64,000 nucleotides of DNA from Lepidostoma basale (Eukaryota; Arthropoda; Insecta; Trichoptera; Lepidostomatidae). The translations under genes and the position numbers were made by a program. The notes beneath the pieces were generated by a model. It was not told where the DNA came from. It did no database searches and saw nothing but the letters and a program-made list of their open reading frames with translations. The stretch is taken from NCBI GenBank assembly GCA_022606425.2, contig JAHDVF020000236.1, positions 248,001-312,000 on the forward strand, given 5' to 3'. Below are positions 33,105-44,006 of this stretch, piece after piece (within the stretch, counting starts at the first letter, position 1; every line of letters starts with the position of its first letter).

Positions 33105-33745
33105 TCCATCCAAGACTAACGTTAACAGTTATTTAATTAAAAAACAACAATTAAATAAACTTCAATCTGCGTTCAATGTAGCAGCAAGACTCATAAAAGA
33201 CATTCCAAAGAAGTCCCATATAACACAACATCTCAAAGAACTTTACTGGCTTAAGAGTCCAGAAAGAATCCAGTATAAACTCTGCTGGACAGTCTTCGAA
33301 ACGCTACATGGAATGGCTCCAAATTATATAACCGAACTCTGTATAATGGACAGCCTAAATACAAGGAAATCCACACATCGCTCGGCGAACTCCTCGGCAA
33401 TAGGAAGATTGGTTGAGCTAAAGCGTTGCCCTAGTACAAATTTCGGGGATCGAGCGTTTGCGGTAGCCGGTCCATCAGCTTGGAACAATCTTCCTTCACA
33501 CCTCAGATGCATAAATGATCCGACAGACTTCAGATCAAAGCTGAAAACCCATCTTTTTCATATTTCATACCCAATTTAAAACCTGCATATTTTGTTCTAT
33601 TATACTTTCTAATCGAATGCGAATATCAATCAGATGCAGCGTTCACATTTCGAATTAAAACACGTGCGCCACAATGCGCCCTTGAGGTGATTACATCACA
33701 AAAACTGCGCTTTAAAAGTTAGCATATTATTATTATTATTATTAA
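33105..33745 (+). pseudogene. CR1-like LINE, C-terminal end and 3' tail
   Basis: The frame to 33579 shows the order typical of CR1/L2-type C-termini: KLQSAFNVAARLI, LKELYWLKSPERIQYKLC, FETLHGMAPNYI, FGDRAFAVAGPSAWNNLPSH, DFRSKLKTHLFHISY. The 3' end carries TTGAGGTGATTACATCACAA, AAAGTTAGCATA and (ATT)n (33727-33745). The RT catalytic motifs lie upstream and are missing. A close copy is at 56865. Confidence 0.9.
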
Positions 33746-33842
33746 TTTAAGCAAATCAAAGGGGACACCAGGCCACGTGTAAGCTACGTCATTTTTTCCC
33801 TTTTATGCTTAGCACATAAAAATACAAATTACATTTTAAAGT

Positions 33843-34010
33843 AATACACATCGGGTTTAAGAGAGAGACTGTCAGACGTAATCGACCAACTTCGACATTG
33901 TAGACTGTTGTCTTTATTGCATGAATGGCAGAGACCACATTATACCAATTCGATGATAGCCGATTATGGCTGACCGTCTCTTTCTTAACCTCGATGTAAT
34001 TTATTACAGC
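33843..34010. mobile_element. MITE with ~30-bp imperfect inverted termini
   Basis: The left edge ACATCGGGTTTAAGAGAGAG (33848) and the right edge CTCTTTCTTAACCTCGATGT (to ~34000) are inverted copies with a few mismatches. The interior holds TAGCCGATTATGGC, shared with 11165-11262. Confidence 0.6.
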
Positions 34011-34214
34011 CTTTACTGTGCTAGGCTAGGGACAAAATATTCCTTTCGAAAAAGTCAAAAAAGATCCATGGAAAATGATTCTATTCTTGTAAAGTATGCT
34101 TTTATATTTTAGAGTCCTAGAAGTGCTAGGCTTTCAGTGTGCTAGATCCAGAATACAACTGTCATTCCTGATATTACGAAATTTATAAGACTTGTGTGCG
34201 ACCCATCATGAAAG
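34011..34214. other. Non-coding DNA with a short direct repeat
   Basis: ATAAGACTTGTGTGCGAC occurs twice (34190 and 34231), showing a local duplication at the edge of the next element. Confidence 0.5.
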
Positions 34215-34640
34215 CTAAGTAAGAATTTATAAGACTTGTGTGCGACTCATGAAATATTGAATGTAATGAACCTGTTGGAGGCGTTTGAGATGTGGATATA
34301 CCGGAGTATGCTCTGTTTACAGTGGACCGATAGAATCAGTACCTAATGCAGACGTACTTCGAAGAGCTAGAGCCAATAGAGAGCTGTTGTCGAGTATGAA
34401 AGATAGAAAGGTGACATACTTGGGTATTGAATAAGGGGAGAAAAATACCACCTCCTACGACTGATATTGATGGGTTAAATAAAGGGACGTCGAGGAATTG
34501 GTAGAAGGAAGTTGTCCTGGCTGCGGAACATAAAAGAATGGACAGGAATGACCAGTCTTCAGAACCTATTCCAAGTGGCGCAGGACAGAGATGCCTTTGC
34601 TGTAGCGATAGCCAACGTTAGGGAGATCTGAGAAACATGT
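34215..34640 (+). pseudogene. RTE-D LINE, C-terminal end, decayed
   Basis: Patches such as LLEAFEMWIYRSML, RKLSWLRNIKEWTGM and FQVAQDRDAFAVAIANV appear in different frames, ending GGGAGATCTGAGAAACATG. It is homologous to 55012-55268 and 61840-62165. Confidence 0.75.
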
Positions 34641-35282
34641 TTTATTCCATGTAATGTATTTTGAAATCATGCCGTCTTTGCGGATAAAATTAATAATATA
34701 TTGAATATCTAGGACGTGCTTGTTAGCAGATGCTGCAAGCAATTGCTTTCACTTCTAAAGAGCATCTTAGTCAGAATGATGGTCTATTCAAGTCTTATTA
34801 TCATTAGCGAAAGAAAATTTTCAATTGCAGTCGGAAAGGATAATTGTTATTCTTAAACTTTTCAACGGTAGACCTGTTTCTTAATTATGTATTTTGTTTT
34901 GCCAAGAATATATATTTTAATGGCAAAAAATATGTTTTGCCTTATGAGGACATTAATGCTCTCGTTGAATGTGTCTAATAGATTGTAACAATTTAACATT
35001 TAATTAATTCCACGACTCTTCCTACCCACGAGATTTTAAACCAGGTATAAATTACACTTTTAGAAGGAAAATAATTATGCTATGCAAACACCTGATACCC
35101 AAATGTAGCGGTTTTCTATATTACTATCATATTATGAATTTGCCAAATCCCCGCCTATGTTCATTTTTCTGAATGCCATTCCATAATGTTGTATGATTGT
35201 GTCATTTGTCGATTTTTTGACGCCTAACAAGACACTGGTGACGTAGCTATATCATACATTAAAAATAATTATTATGTTATGT
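34641..35282. other. AT-rich DNA, nothing recognised
   Basis: No feature was recognised. Confidence 0.4.
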
Positions 35283-35712
35283 ATGAAAGCGAAGCATGTA
35301 AAAGAAGGATGAAAGTAGAATTAATGCAGTGGAAATAATATCTCTTAGACGAATGTGTCACAAATATATAGAGTGTCGAATGAAAATATTTATAAGAAGT
35401 GAATGCGGTGCGAATGAAAAAGTTTTATAAATAAAATATGGAAAGGAACATCAAGATTGTTTGGACACACGGAATGAATGAATGAAGAAAGAATGCTAAA
35501 AAGTTATATGTTAACCATGTAAATGGAACTAGATCAAATAAATCAAACATCGAATTTCGGCCACGTGAGGAGTCGGAGAAATCGACGTGGGTGCATGACA
35601 CGATGTATGAATGTTGAGGAAGCGATAAGTATGTTTGGAAAGAAAAGTGCGTCAATAAATTATTTCTGCATACCCCTCCAGAGAGTCGGCATGATGGTTA
35701 GTTAGTTATTAA
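35283..35712 (+). pseudogene. RTE-A LINE, C-terminal fragment, decayed
   Basis: It runs from the YGSEA-like region (here YESEACKRRMKVE) through RRNRRGCMTRCMNVEEA to ATGATGGTTAGTTAGTTA, with many small deletions. Confidence 0.8.
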
Positions 35713-35997
35713 GATGTAATGATAATTATGTTATTAAGAATGTAACGATATTTGTACAATAAACAGCTTTCCATGGCGTGATGGCAATTGTTCATTAGTT
35801 TTAAAATAAATATATTAGTTTTTTGAAAATATAATTGAATTAACAAAGCTGTATCAAAAGTAATTGAGTTGTATCTTATACAGACGTTGTAAAATCGCTT
35901 ACATAACTTAAACACAAGAGATTTTTTCTATTTTGAATGATCAATTCACACAGTGACAACAGTTCTGATACTTAGATTATCACCATTTGTGTTTTAT

Positions 35998-36090
35998 AAG
36001 GATTAGTTGTATCTCAATAGAGACGAAGATGTAAATTGTTTTTTGGGAACAGAAGGTGGTGGCCGAGGCGCTTACAGGACTTATGACCAT
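35998..36090 (+). mobile_element. MITE fragment related to 50309-50445
   Basis: It shares TATCTCAATAGAGACGAAGA and the GAGGCGCTTACAGGACTTAT interior, but the right inverted arm is missing. Confidence 0.65.
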
Positions 36091-36504
36091 TTGTGTCTTA
36101 GATTGATTGTTCTATTAGAGTAAACTAATTAAAATTTATAACTTCACGTTCAATAATGCGAATGAAAATGACATTACAGACATGTTTGATTTGTAAATAT
36201 TGTAAAACCCCATTTTCATTTTGAATCTATCTTGAGCACCTTTTTGATTAGTATATATAATAATAGAAAATAAATAATACTAAGTATTCTAATTATATAT
36301 AAACATTACATTTCTAAGTAGGCATGAAATAATTTAATTATTTCCATGTAACACATAACACTATTAAATGTTACAATATAGTGCCATCAATTATTATCTT
36401 AGATACTGTATTATGTTCTATAAGCTCGGATAACTAACACATTCCCTAAACAGAAACGCGTTTGATTCTCTAATAAAATAATAAAACTCGTAAACAATTA
36501 AATT
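36091..36504. other. AT-rich DNA, nothing recognised
   Basis: No feature was recognised. Confidence 0.4.
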
Positions 36505-36860
36505 ACTGCTAATTAAAAAAAACGGTGGATACGTGATACCTACATAAATTAAATAGACAATATGTGCACCATCTAAAATTAACATTTTGTGTTAAATTAT
36601 TTTTATTTTGTTATTTTGTTTTATATTATTGTATTTTATATTATTTGTTTTAGATTTATTTTGTGGCTGTTCGACGATCGAAGTGTGCGCGGGAGATGCC
36701 TATTGGTGGCGATGAGGTTCGCAACCCATCACACCGCGTCTCCCGCGGGGCGAAAAGAGAAGGATGGAGTGCCGCATCGGTTAAAGTGTGCCAGTCCATT
36801 CTTTCTGCCTACCCTTTAAGGGGGAGACGGTGTGATGGTTAGTTAATTAATTAGTAGTTA
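36505..36860 (+). mobile_element. SINE-A copy, near full length
   Basis: This is the longest copy. It has the 5' edge near TTACTGCTAATTAAAAA, CAATATGTGCACCATCTAAA, a T-rich stretch, CGACGATCGAAGTGTGCGCG, nested hairpins (GCGGGAGA ... TCTCCCGC around GAGGTTCGCAACCC), GGTTAAAGTGTGCCAGTCCA and the RTE-A tail ending GTTAGTTAATTAATTAG. Size is ~355 bp. The AGGTTCGCAACCC patch is only a weak B-box match, so the promoter type is unresolved. A deletion derivative of RTE-A (own 5' end plus 3' end) is the alternative. Confidence 0.75.
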
Positions 36861-37774
36861 GTAAACAAGACCTTTCATTCGTTTTAAGTTTCAATTATAT
36901 TTAAAAAGAATATTGGGTGTCATATTTGTTTAAAAATACAAAATACTATTTGCCTGTGCAGTCTACGTGATTATAGGCATTTCTGGAGTGTTGATTATTT
37001 TTATAATGTTGTAGAATGACACCGAATTTAATTATACGAACGGGTTTCCGATGCCAAATAAATTTCGCTACTCGTAGCAGAGGTTATGTATGTTAATTGA
37101 CCGTTTCCACGATTCAAGTTGTGAGCACCGTGGGTAAAAGTTAAAAAAAAATACTAGCGAAGACCGTAGATTTGCATATTGATTTAAGTTATTTTTAACA
37201 ATTAAAATTTATTGGCCAGAGACATTAGTGTTGTGGAATAAATTATATTTTTTTCATCTTAAATTATCTATATCTGATTAAGAATATGTAAAAACAAGGA
37301 TTTAATGACCTTTGCGTATTTAAACATTTCATACATGAAAAAAAGTTTAATTTCTGAAAATTTTAACTTTTTTAACCGGTATATTTTAAAAACAAAAAAA
37401 AACACAGAATTTACGGAACACAAACAACATTCATCTTTGTAATATTGTAACGCGAATGACATCTGTTGTCAACTTTTGTCACTACTTTCAAGAAACTCTA
37501 CCGACAATATTTGTAAACTTAAAATAATTTGGTTCGATTCTTTGCTTTACAGGGAAGTTAGGTTTCTCTGGTTTGTATACTGGCTAAAATATTAAAAAAA
37601 TAAAAATAATTATTCCTCAAAATCGATAGATGGCACTATACACAATACAAAGAATAAATATGTAAAATAAAAAATAAACTTAAATATTCATTCAGGGTAT
37701 TTTACATATTTGTTAAATTTAGCATGTCCCAAATATATTACATAAAATTGATTGATGTATAATGCGCGTACAGG
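36861..37774. other. AT-rich DNA, nothing recognised
   Basis: No feature was recognised. Confidence 0.4.
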
Positions 37775-37935
37775 ATTCCGTAGAGTTGGACGTCCCCCCG
37801 CCCGCTGGACCGACGATCTGAAAAGGATATGGATGGATGGGAGCGGCAATGGATAGGGGGCGGTGGCGAGCTTTAGGAGAGGCCTACGTTCAGCTGTGGA
37901 TGACAGATGGCTGATGATGATGATGATGAATGTGT
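37775..37935 (+). mobile_element. RTE-E-like 3' end
   Basis: It contains RRVGRPPARWTDDLKRI in one frame, then GAGAGGCCTACGTTCAGCTG before GATGATGATGATGA. The GRPP.RW.DD block and the short simple-repeat tail are typical of RTE ends. Confidence 0.75.
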
Positions 37936-37957
37936 GTGTGTGTGTGTGTGTGTGTGT
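37931..37957 (+). repeat. (TG)13 microsatellite
   Basis: It directly follows the (TGA)n tail of the preceding LINE end. Confidence 0.95.
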
Positions 37958-38825
37958 TTAATACAAAAATCTACATTGAATTATTTTATAATAAAATGTG
38001 TGTAGGTTTGCTCGAAAAACATGGGGGATTATCATGTTATGCAAAATGTTTCGTCAACCTTAACGTGATAAGAATTAAATGGGATGAGACAAACTTAAAA
38101 CTCACAATAAATGTTAATTTCAGACATTGGTGGTCCGTAAGATATGATATATTTGTTTTTTAATAACTTCTACATTATAAGATTATAAATTCATTTACGG
38201 ATACTGTCAATGAAAGAATATTTTTATAACTGGCAAACATACCTCCTTAAAGATTGATAATGTACATACTCTTGACAAGCTGCGAATTTAAATTTGTCAT
38301 TATTCATGTTTTTTTTGTTCTTTAAAATCATATCCGACATTAGCTACAATATTAATCGAAAAATGGTATTTACTATATATCTTTAATTGGGCATACCTAA
38401 TATAAAAAATAATAAACTGTCCAACTCTAAATATTGAAAATGAGAGGAAGAATACGACGAAAGTAGGAGAGGTCAAATGGCATGGCTAGTGTTTTGTGAC
38501 AATAAATTACAATTCAAACGAAATGAAAGGTGTATAAAACAGGTGATATACCAGGGCTGCTCTAGGGGTCGAATGTTGGACTCTTCGAGGCACGGAGGAA
38601 CAAAGTCAAATAAATTTAACGTCAAGTCCAATCTTTGATTTATTTCCTTTGTAAGTAATTACCTGAACCCCATTAAGAACTTTAAATTATTATTTTAAAA
38701 TTTAAATTGAATCATAATATTTGTTACAACAAAATCATAAACGTTCCAAAATAAATCTTTATAACATCATCTGTCAGATCATGTAAACAACAACAATTTT
38801 ATAATTTTTTTATAAATATGTATCT
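37958..38825. other. AT-rich DNA, nothing recognised
   Basis: No feature was recognised. Confidence 0.4.
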
Positions 38826-38828
38826 TTA

Positions 38829-38859
38829 CTGAAGAAGAACTGTTTATCCGAAACATGTC
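38829..38859 (+). ncRNA. Hammerhead-ribozyme-like motif D2 (core bases kept, stem II weak)
   Basis: CTGAAGA (38829-38835), A, a poorly paired GAACTGTTTATCC, then GAAACATGTC (38850-38859). Downstream TTTTTAATAAAATTGTTGTA resembles the body at 2640-2680. Confidence 0.45.
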
Positions 38860-39620
38860 TATTTATTTTTATTTTTAATAAAATTGTTGTATTATATATA
38901 CAAAGTGTATAAAAACGAAAAATAGAAATAAATTGAATATTTTGTTTAGCCTAATTTTGTCTTAGTTTAACTTCAGTATCCTTTCATATTATATTAATTT
39001 ATAGTTGTGGTAGCGTGTAATTGGTCTTACTTTATATTTTCTAATGTTTTTTCCCTAATATAATTCTGTTATTGATTTCGCTGTAACATATGTTAATTAA
39101 TAAATAATAAATATGTTATTTTAACTTTATAATATATATGGCAAACACGCCCACACTGGAAAGAAGTTTGTACATGTTGATTCTGACTGAAATTTAAATG
39201 ACTAGACTGAGTGTGGAGATATGTAACTTACAACGTTCAGCGAACAATAAACTTTGATAAAGACATGAAATAATATCGACGAATCTTTCCACATAACGAC
39301 TTATCTATTGTATTCACCCGATAATTGGATAAAAAAAGATATCATATATTTATAAATTATAATTACTAGAATAGTTTCGATGGTTGAGCTTTGCGTAAGA
39401 TTCAGTGATTATTTATTTATTTATTGACTCTCGATACACAAACAAAGCATCTAATGCATTAGTGATAAGTAATAAAAAAATGTATTTAAACAAATTAGTT
39501 GCTTCAGTTAGATGTGCACATAAAGTTCATAGCACTGGCAGTTCAATTGTCTTGTAGGTACTATCCTCAGTGTAAAGAACCGTCAGAGAAACAAGACATT
39601 AATATAAAATAAAGAAAAAA
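38860..39620. other. AT-rich DNA, nothing recognised
   Basis: No feature was recognised. Confidence 0.4.
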
Positions 39621-39674
39621 ACTGTTAATGAATAAACTTTGTTTTTTGTATCACAATTGTATTTTATTTTACGC

Positions 39675-39710
39675 GACAGCTGTTTCATCAACCAATGTTG
39701 ACATCATCAG
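39675..39710 (-). ncRNA. Hammerhead-ribozyme-like motif A4 (core intact)
   Basis: Minus strand: CTGATGA (39710-39704), T, stem II GTCAAC/GTTGAT with an ATTG loop, GAAA (39686-39683), CAGCTGTC. All core bases, the GUC triplet and the palindromic stem III are present; stem II closes with a G-U pair. Flanking inverted pieces (TTAATGAATAAAC near 39626 and GATTCATTAA-type near 39740) could form stem I. Confidence 0.6.
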
Positions 39711-39720
39711 GTGTTACAAT

Positions 39721-40555
39721 AATATATAAAAAAAACATTAATCATTCATTAACCGTTTAAAATGTTAAGGTATCATAGTGTTTCGGCCAAAACAATGGAC
39801 TATTTAAGATAAAGAAACATACAAATTAATTACATCAGAGCAAATAGAGCTGATATAATAGAAATAATTTTCAAGAGGGGTATACTCTGAACTCAATTGT
39901 TAAATTTGATTCGTGTCAGAATATTTTTTAATGCTTTCGTATGAAGATTTTTCCTAATAAATTTGATATTCAATTTGAACAAATCGCAAGATTCACAAAA
40001 GGAGAGGAAGAACAAGAGTATGAAGCACTTAATTTGTGGTGAAATTTTCAAATAAACAAATGAATGCTGAAATGTTTTGTTTAAACGCCTTCACGGCTTC
40101 ACCAGGGTAAAAAGTAAACTTCGATTGAATCGAAACTGGTCGGTAGTTCAAAAACAAAATAAAGGCATTAATACAAAATACACGAGCCTTTTTAATCCAT
40201 AATTAAAAATAATCAAAAGAAAATATATTTAAGGTATACAAAAAATATAAAATTTCGAAAATGGTGATTTTTTTTAACATCAGAGAATTATTACTGTTGT
40301 GCTCCTAGCGAGCGGTGTTATCCAAAATTTACGTATTGGCAATATCAATTTGTGTAAATAAATGACTTGAATTTAAATCGATTGCCTGAATTGTTCTATG
40401 ATATCATCCACATTATTTTTAAAATAGCCATTGATATGCACACACGTTTAATCAATATTAGTAAACCCGACTAATGTGTCATCAATAAAATCGAGATGCG
40501 ATCTCTCAAGACTGTTGCTATGTACGGAACACACAGTATGACAAACTGATTTCAC
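39721..40555. other. AT-rich DNA with one module remnant
   Basis: At 40085-40150 ACGGCTTCACCAGGGTAAAA and GATTGAATCGAAACTGGTCG recall the modules but the order is broken. No gene was recognised. Confidence 0.35.
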
Positions 40556-41140
40556 CTAACCTTAAACCGTATTTCTGGAGGGGTAGGCAGAGAGGATGGA
40601 CCGCGGCAATGTGCTATCCTGACATAACTCTCGCGATTATTTCGACTTCTAAACTAACTAACTAACTAACCACTCTGTCTCCCCGAAGGGGTAGGCAGAA
40701 AGAATGGACTGCCACACTTTTCTTTCCTGACATATTTCTCTCGCTTCCTCAACATTCATACATCGTGTCATGCACGCGCTTCTATTTCTTTAAATCCTCA
40801 CATAGCCGACATTCGATATTTGATTTATTTGATCGTGCCACGTTTTTCTCGGTCTTCCTCTATTTCTGGTTCTATTTACATCGTTAACATATATTTTTTT
40901 TACCATTCTTTCTTCATTCATTCTTTTCATATGTCCAAACCATTTTAACGATCCTTTTTGTTCATAACACCATCATTCGCACCGCATTCACTTCTTATAT
41001 TTTCATTCGACACTATCATACACAGATTATCGACTTCTAGCTTTTAGTAATTGATTAATACGGCCATGCTATATCTTCCATGGCCTTCCTCGACTTATTT
41101 GTTCATTTACACTTGTATATATATTATATATTCTTGTATA
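40556..41140 (-). mobile_element. RTE-A 3' end interrupted by a younger RTE-A copy
   Basis: The outer copy covers 40556-40651 and resumes at 41031 (to ~41140). Its two halves are separated by the inner copy and share CGACTTCTA at the break. The outer tail is mutated (no GTTA run). Confidence 0.85.
40652..41030 (-). mobile_element. Inner RTE-A 3' fragment with target-site duplication
   Basis: On plus it starts with AACTAACTAACTAACTAACC and the GAAGGGGTAGGCAGAAAGAA block, and runs to the VSNENI-type region near 41025. The 9-bp duplication CGACTTCTA lies at 40643-40651 and 41031-41039, the mark of target-primed insertion. Confidence 0.9.
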
Positions 41141-41144
41141 TTTG

Positions 41145-41345
41145 ATGACTATCTTGGAAAGAGCTCTGACTGCCATACCGATGACCCCGGGTTTGATTCC
41201 CGGCGATGGCAGTGTGATTGTCACACTGTCTTTGGTCTGGTGTAGAATTCACGTAGCGATAGATTATCTACCCACCGCATGTCATGAGAATCAATATAAT
41301 AGCTAAAAACTGTAATAAGTAATTGGGTTCAAATGATCTGTTGTA
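41145..41345 (+). mobile_element. tRNA-derived SINE, copy 1
   Basis: GAGCTCTGACTGCCATACCG, then a B-box-like GGGTTTGATTCCC (41189-41201) and GGCGATGGCAGTGTGATTGT. The tRNA-unrelated body continues to about 41345. Copy 2 at 42490 has the better B box. Confidence 0.65.
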
Positions 41346-41369
41346 TACAAAAAAAATCTTTTTAACCAA

Positions 41370-41578
41370 TCTTCCATCATCCATTTGCCCAAACCATTTT
41401 ATTGTTAGTGACCTATTTATTTAAGATGTAAAAATTCGTCTTATATTCCTTTCTTGCTTCTTCGATGATTTTAAGATACAAAATCTAAGCGATCTTTTTT
41501 AAACGGCATTTATCCTACTTTTATTCTTCGTCTGCCAAATGTAAGCTTCACTTCCATACATAAAAGTCGGTATATGCC
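41370..41578 (-). mobile_element. RTE-A internal fragment
   Basis: The plus strand is the reverse complement of the region from HMERM (TGCCCAAACCATTTT) to LMYGSEA-type sequence (TTCCATACATAAAAGTCGGT). Neither the 3' tail nor the RT motif is present. Confidence 0.8.
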
Positions 41579-41713
41579 AAAATTAAAATTATAAAAAATC
41601 AATTAGCGTACACGACTCTTCGTATGAATGTAGATGAGTCAAGAATTGTCATAATCTTTCGAGATAAGGATTTTATTATACTTGCGGATATATGCATATT
41701 ACATAAATGGGAA

Positions 41714-42035
41714 TATGAATATTCGCATTTGTGTGCCGACATATATACGATAAAAACCACAAATGCACATTTGTACATTTACACTAGGGCACATGTACAT
41801 ATCTAATTGCTAATACACAATAAACTCTCGTTGGATATACTAAAAAGGGGTACATCTCTAGTAGTCCGGTGGTATGAATATTCGCATTTGTGTGCCGACA
41901 TACCATATACTCGTACGATAAAACCCACAAATGCACATTTGTACATTTAGGGCACATGTACACATCTAATAGCTAATACACAATAAACTCTCGTTGGATA
42001 TACTAAAAAGGGGTACATCTCTAGCAGTCCGGTGG
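41714..42035 (+). repeat. Tandem duplication, two units of ~160 bp
   Basis: Unit 1 (41714-41872) and unit 2 (41873-42035) start TATGAATATTCGCATTTGTG and end with AGTCCGGTGG. Each holds the inverted words GCATTTGTG and CACAAATGC. Differences are few, so the event is young. Confidence 0.9.
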
Positions 42036-42313
42036 TCATGACCGGTAGCAAGGAGTTGATAATCAATTTTAACCCGTCAAACGCCAGAGATATTATACGT
42101 ACTCGATTCTATTTTGAATTTTTGGATTGGAATCTTCCAGAACACAGAGTTTCAACTCTAACATCTGTTCCTCTCGCGTCTGTTAGAAACATTATTGGAG
42201 ATGTGATTTGGTGGGTGTTTTATGCGGGGGATGAATGTGTGAACCGGGGTGTTCCTCTGAAAGAGGGCGAGGGAGGAATTAGGGTATACGCTAAAGTCCT
42301 ACTTTTTTCTTAG
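42032..42313 (+). other. Unidentified frame with a peptide block repeated elsewhere
   Basis: A frame of ~93 codons without ATG start holds STLTSVPLASVRNIIGDV, similar to a translation of 1563-1628. Conservation of phase between two loci hints at a decayed coding element. I do not recognise the family; no catalytic motif is visible. Confidence 0.3.
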
Positions 42314-42489
42314 CCAGAACTGTATTAATGAAAGACCAGTTAACGTTAGCGTTATAGAGAATGATGGGATGAGTTAACACAAAAAACTGACAAGATCATT
42401 TGAAATGTAAAACTTCTTAATTTATATGATTAATATTTTTAATATATTTTTTTTTTGATAGTGGAATTCCATAATTTAATTAATATCGA

Positions 42490-42600
42490 CTGCTTTCGTG
42501 GTAGAGGTGGTAAGAGCTCTGACTATCATGCCGAAGGTTCCGGGTTCGAATCCCGGCGATGGCAGTGTGATTGTCATAATTTCTTTGGTCTTCTTTGGTC
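42490..42600 (+). mobile_element. tRNA-derived SINE, copy 2 (3'-truncated)
   Basis: The A-box-like TGGTAGAGGTGG (42500-42511) and the B box GGTTCGAATCC (42543-42553) are spaced ~40 bp as in tRNA genes. GGCGATGGCAGTGTGATTGT follows. Homology to copy 1 breaks at about 42585, where an RTE-A piece begins. Confidence 0.7.
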
Positions 42601-42810
42601 ATTCGACACTCTATCATACGCAGAGTATTCATACATTCGTCTAAGATATCTCATTTCTACTGCATTTATTCTATTTTCAACCTTCTTTTGACAGATCCAT
42701 GCTTCGCTTCCATACATAAGGGTCGGTAGAAGAACACCATTGTGCACTGCCATTCTAGCTTTTTTGGATAGATTTTTGTTTTGCGATGCCAACTTTAAGT
42801 GCACCATTCA
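42600..42810 (-). mobile_element. RTE-A internal fragment
   Basis: The minus strand encodes NKNLSKKARMAVHNGVLLPT, LMYGSEAW and RINAVEMR. At 42810 it breaks off and its next words (plus CACTTTGTTGCCTGCC) reappear at 43030, behind a CR1 tail. Confidence 0.8.
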
Positions 42811-43029
42811 TGCCAAAATTTAAATTTGAAAACAGAATATAATCGATTATTGCAATCCCAACCTTTTTCTTCATACGCATTGAAGGTGGATTTATTTTTC
42901 TAGACTCCTCGATAAGTTATCATTTTCATAATTAGGTGAGTCATAAACATGGAAACGAAATGCGCCCTTGAGGTGATTACATCACAAAAACAGCGCTATA
43001 AAAGTTAGCATATTATTATTATTCTTATT
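42811..43029 (+). mobile_element. Insert ending in a CR1-like 3' tail
   Basis: The CR1 end (TTGAGGTGATTACATCACAA, AAAGTTAGCATA, (ATT)n) occupies 42958-43029. The 5' part (42811-42957) matches nothing else here. The insert splits an RTE-A copy, with ATTCA at both breaks. Confidence 0.7.
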
Positions 43030-43050
43030 CACTTTGTTGCCTGCCTCAAT

Positions 43051-43197
43051 TATGTAACACAAAATTAATTCCTGCTTTATGGTTCTAATTTGTAATATCT
43101 ATTCTAATTGTCCTTGGATATTGAATATGTAGGTACACCATTTTTAATCGTTAATTAAATCATATTTGAATTAAGAACGTCTTAATATTTTCTATGA
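43051..43197. other. AT-rich spacer
   Basis: No feature was recognised. Confidence 0.4.
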
Positions 43198-43668
43198 TAA
43201 CTAACTAACTAACTAACTTACAATCACGCCGTCTCCCGGAGGGGTAGGCAGAAAGAATGGAACGCCACACTGTTCTGTCCTGACATACTTCTCTCGCTTC
43301 CTCTATATTCATACATCTTGTCATGCACGCACGTCGATTTCTCCGACTCCTCACGTGACCGACATTCAATATTAGATTGATTTGATCGTGCCACGTTTTC
43401 CTCGGCATTCCTCTATTTCTAGCTCCGTTCACGCCGTTTACATATACCTTCTTTACCATTCTGTCTTGACTCATTCTTTCCATGTGTCCAAACCATCTTA
43501 ATGACCCTTTCCTTATTTTGTTCATAACACTTTCATTCGCACCACATTCACTTCTTATACTTGCATTTGTCACTCTTTCATATACAGATTTGGCACACAT
43601 TCGTCTTAGAGATCTCATTTCTACTGCATTTATTCTACTTTCATCCTTCTTTTGCCAAATTGTCTTAT
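43198..43668 (-). pseudogene. RTE-A LINE, C-terminal end
   Basis: The minus strand is open for 137 codons: MRSLRRMCAKSVYERV, SLRWFGHMERMSQDRM, RKTWHDQINLILNVGHVRSR, RACMTRCMNIEEAREV, VWRSILSAYPSG. A frame change at the very end replaces the usual ETA*, and (GTTA)n follows (plus AACTAACTAACTAAC at 43200). 5'-truncated at ~43668. Confidence 0.9.
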
Positions 43669-44005
43669 TCTAGGACAAGGCACCTGCGGGGTTGATTATT
43701 CTGCTATTACTACATTACATCACGAAGGCAATCATTTTTTTGTGCCATCAGTTTTATATTGGAGGCAACAAAAAGCGGTCCGTGTTAACTTAAACGATAT
43801 TCTGAATGGAATAAGATTTTTTATACCTTACATTATTATTTATATTGTTATTATTTTTACATTCGCCTGCACATTGAGGTGACCGTTACTGAAATGAATG
43901 TTACGTTACTGATTGAAAATAAAAACGAGAGACAAATGAAACGAGAAAACGGTATGCGAAAGGAATTATAATTGCAGATTATAAAATGCATGTACCCATA
44001 CGTCC
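43669..44005. other. Non-coding DNA, nothing recognised
   Basis: No supported feature was found. Confidence 0.4.
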
Positions 44006-44006
44006 G

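Noticed and set aside
42032..42035. Start of a host exon after the tandem duplication
   Set aside because: No ATG, no clear splice pair, and the peptide block recurs next to a LINE end, so a mobile origin is more likely.
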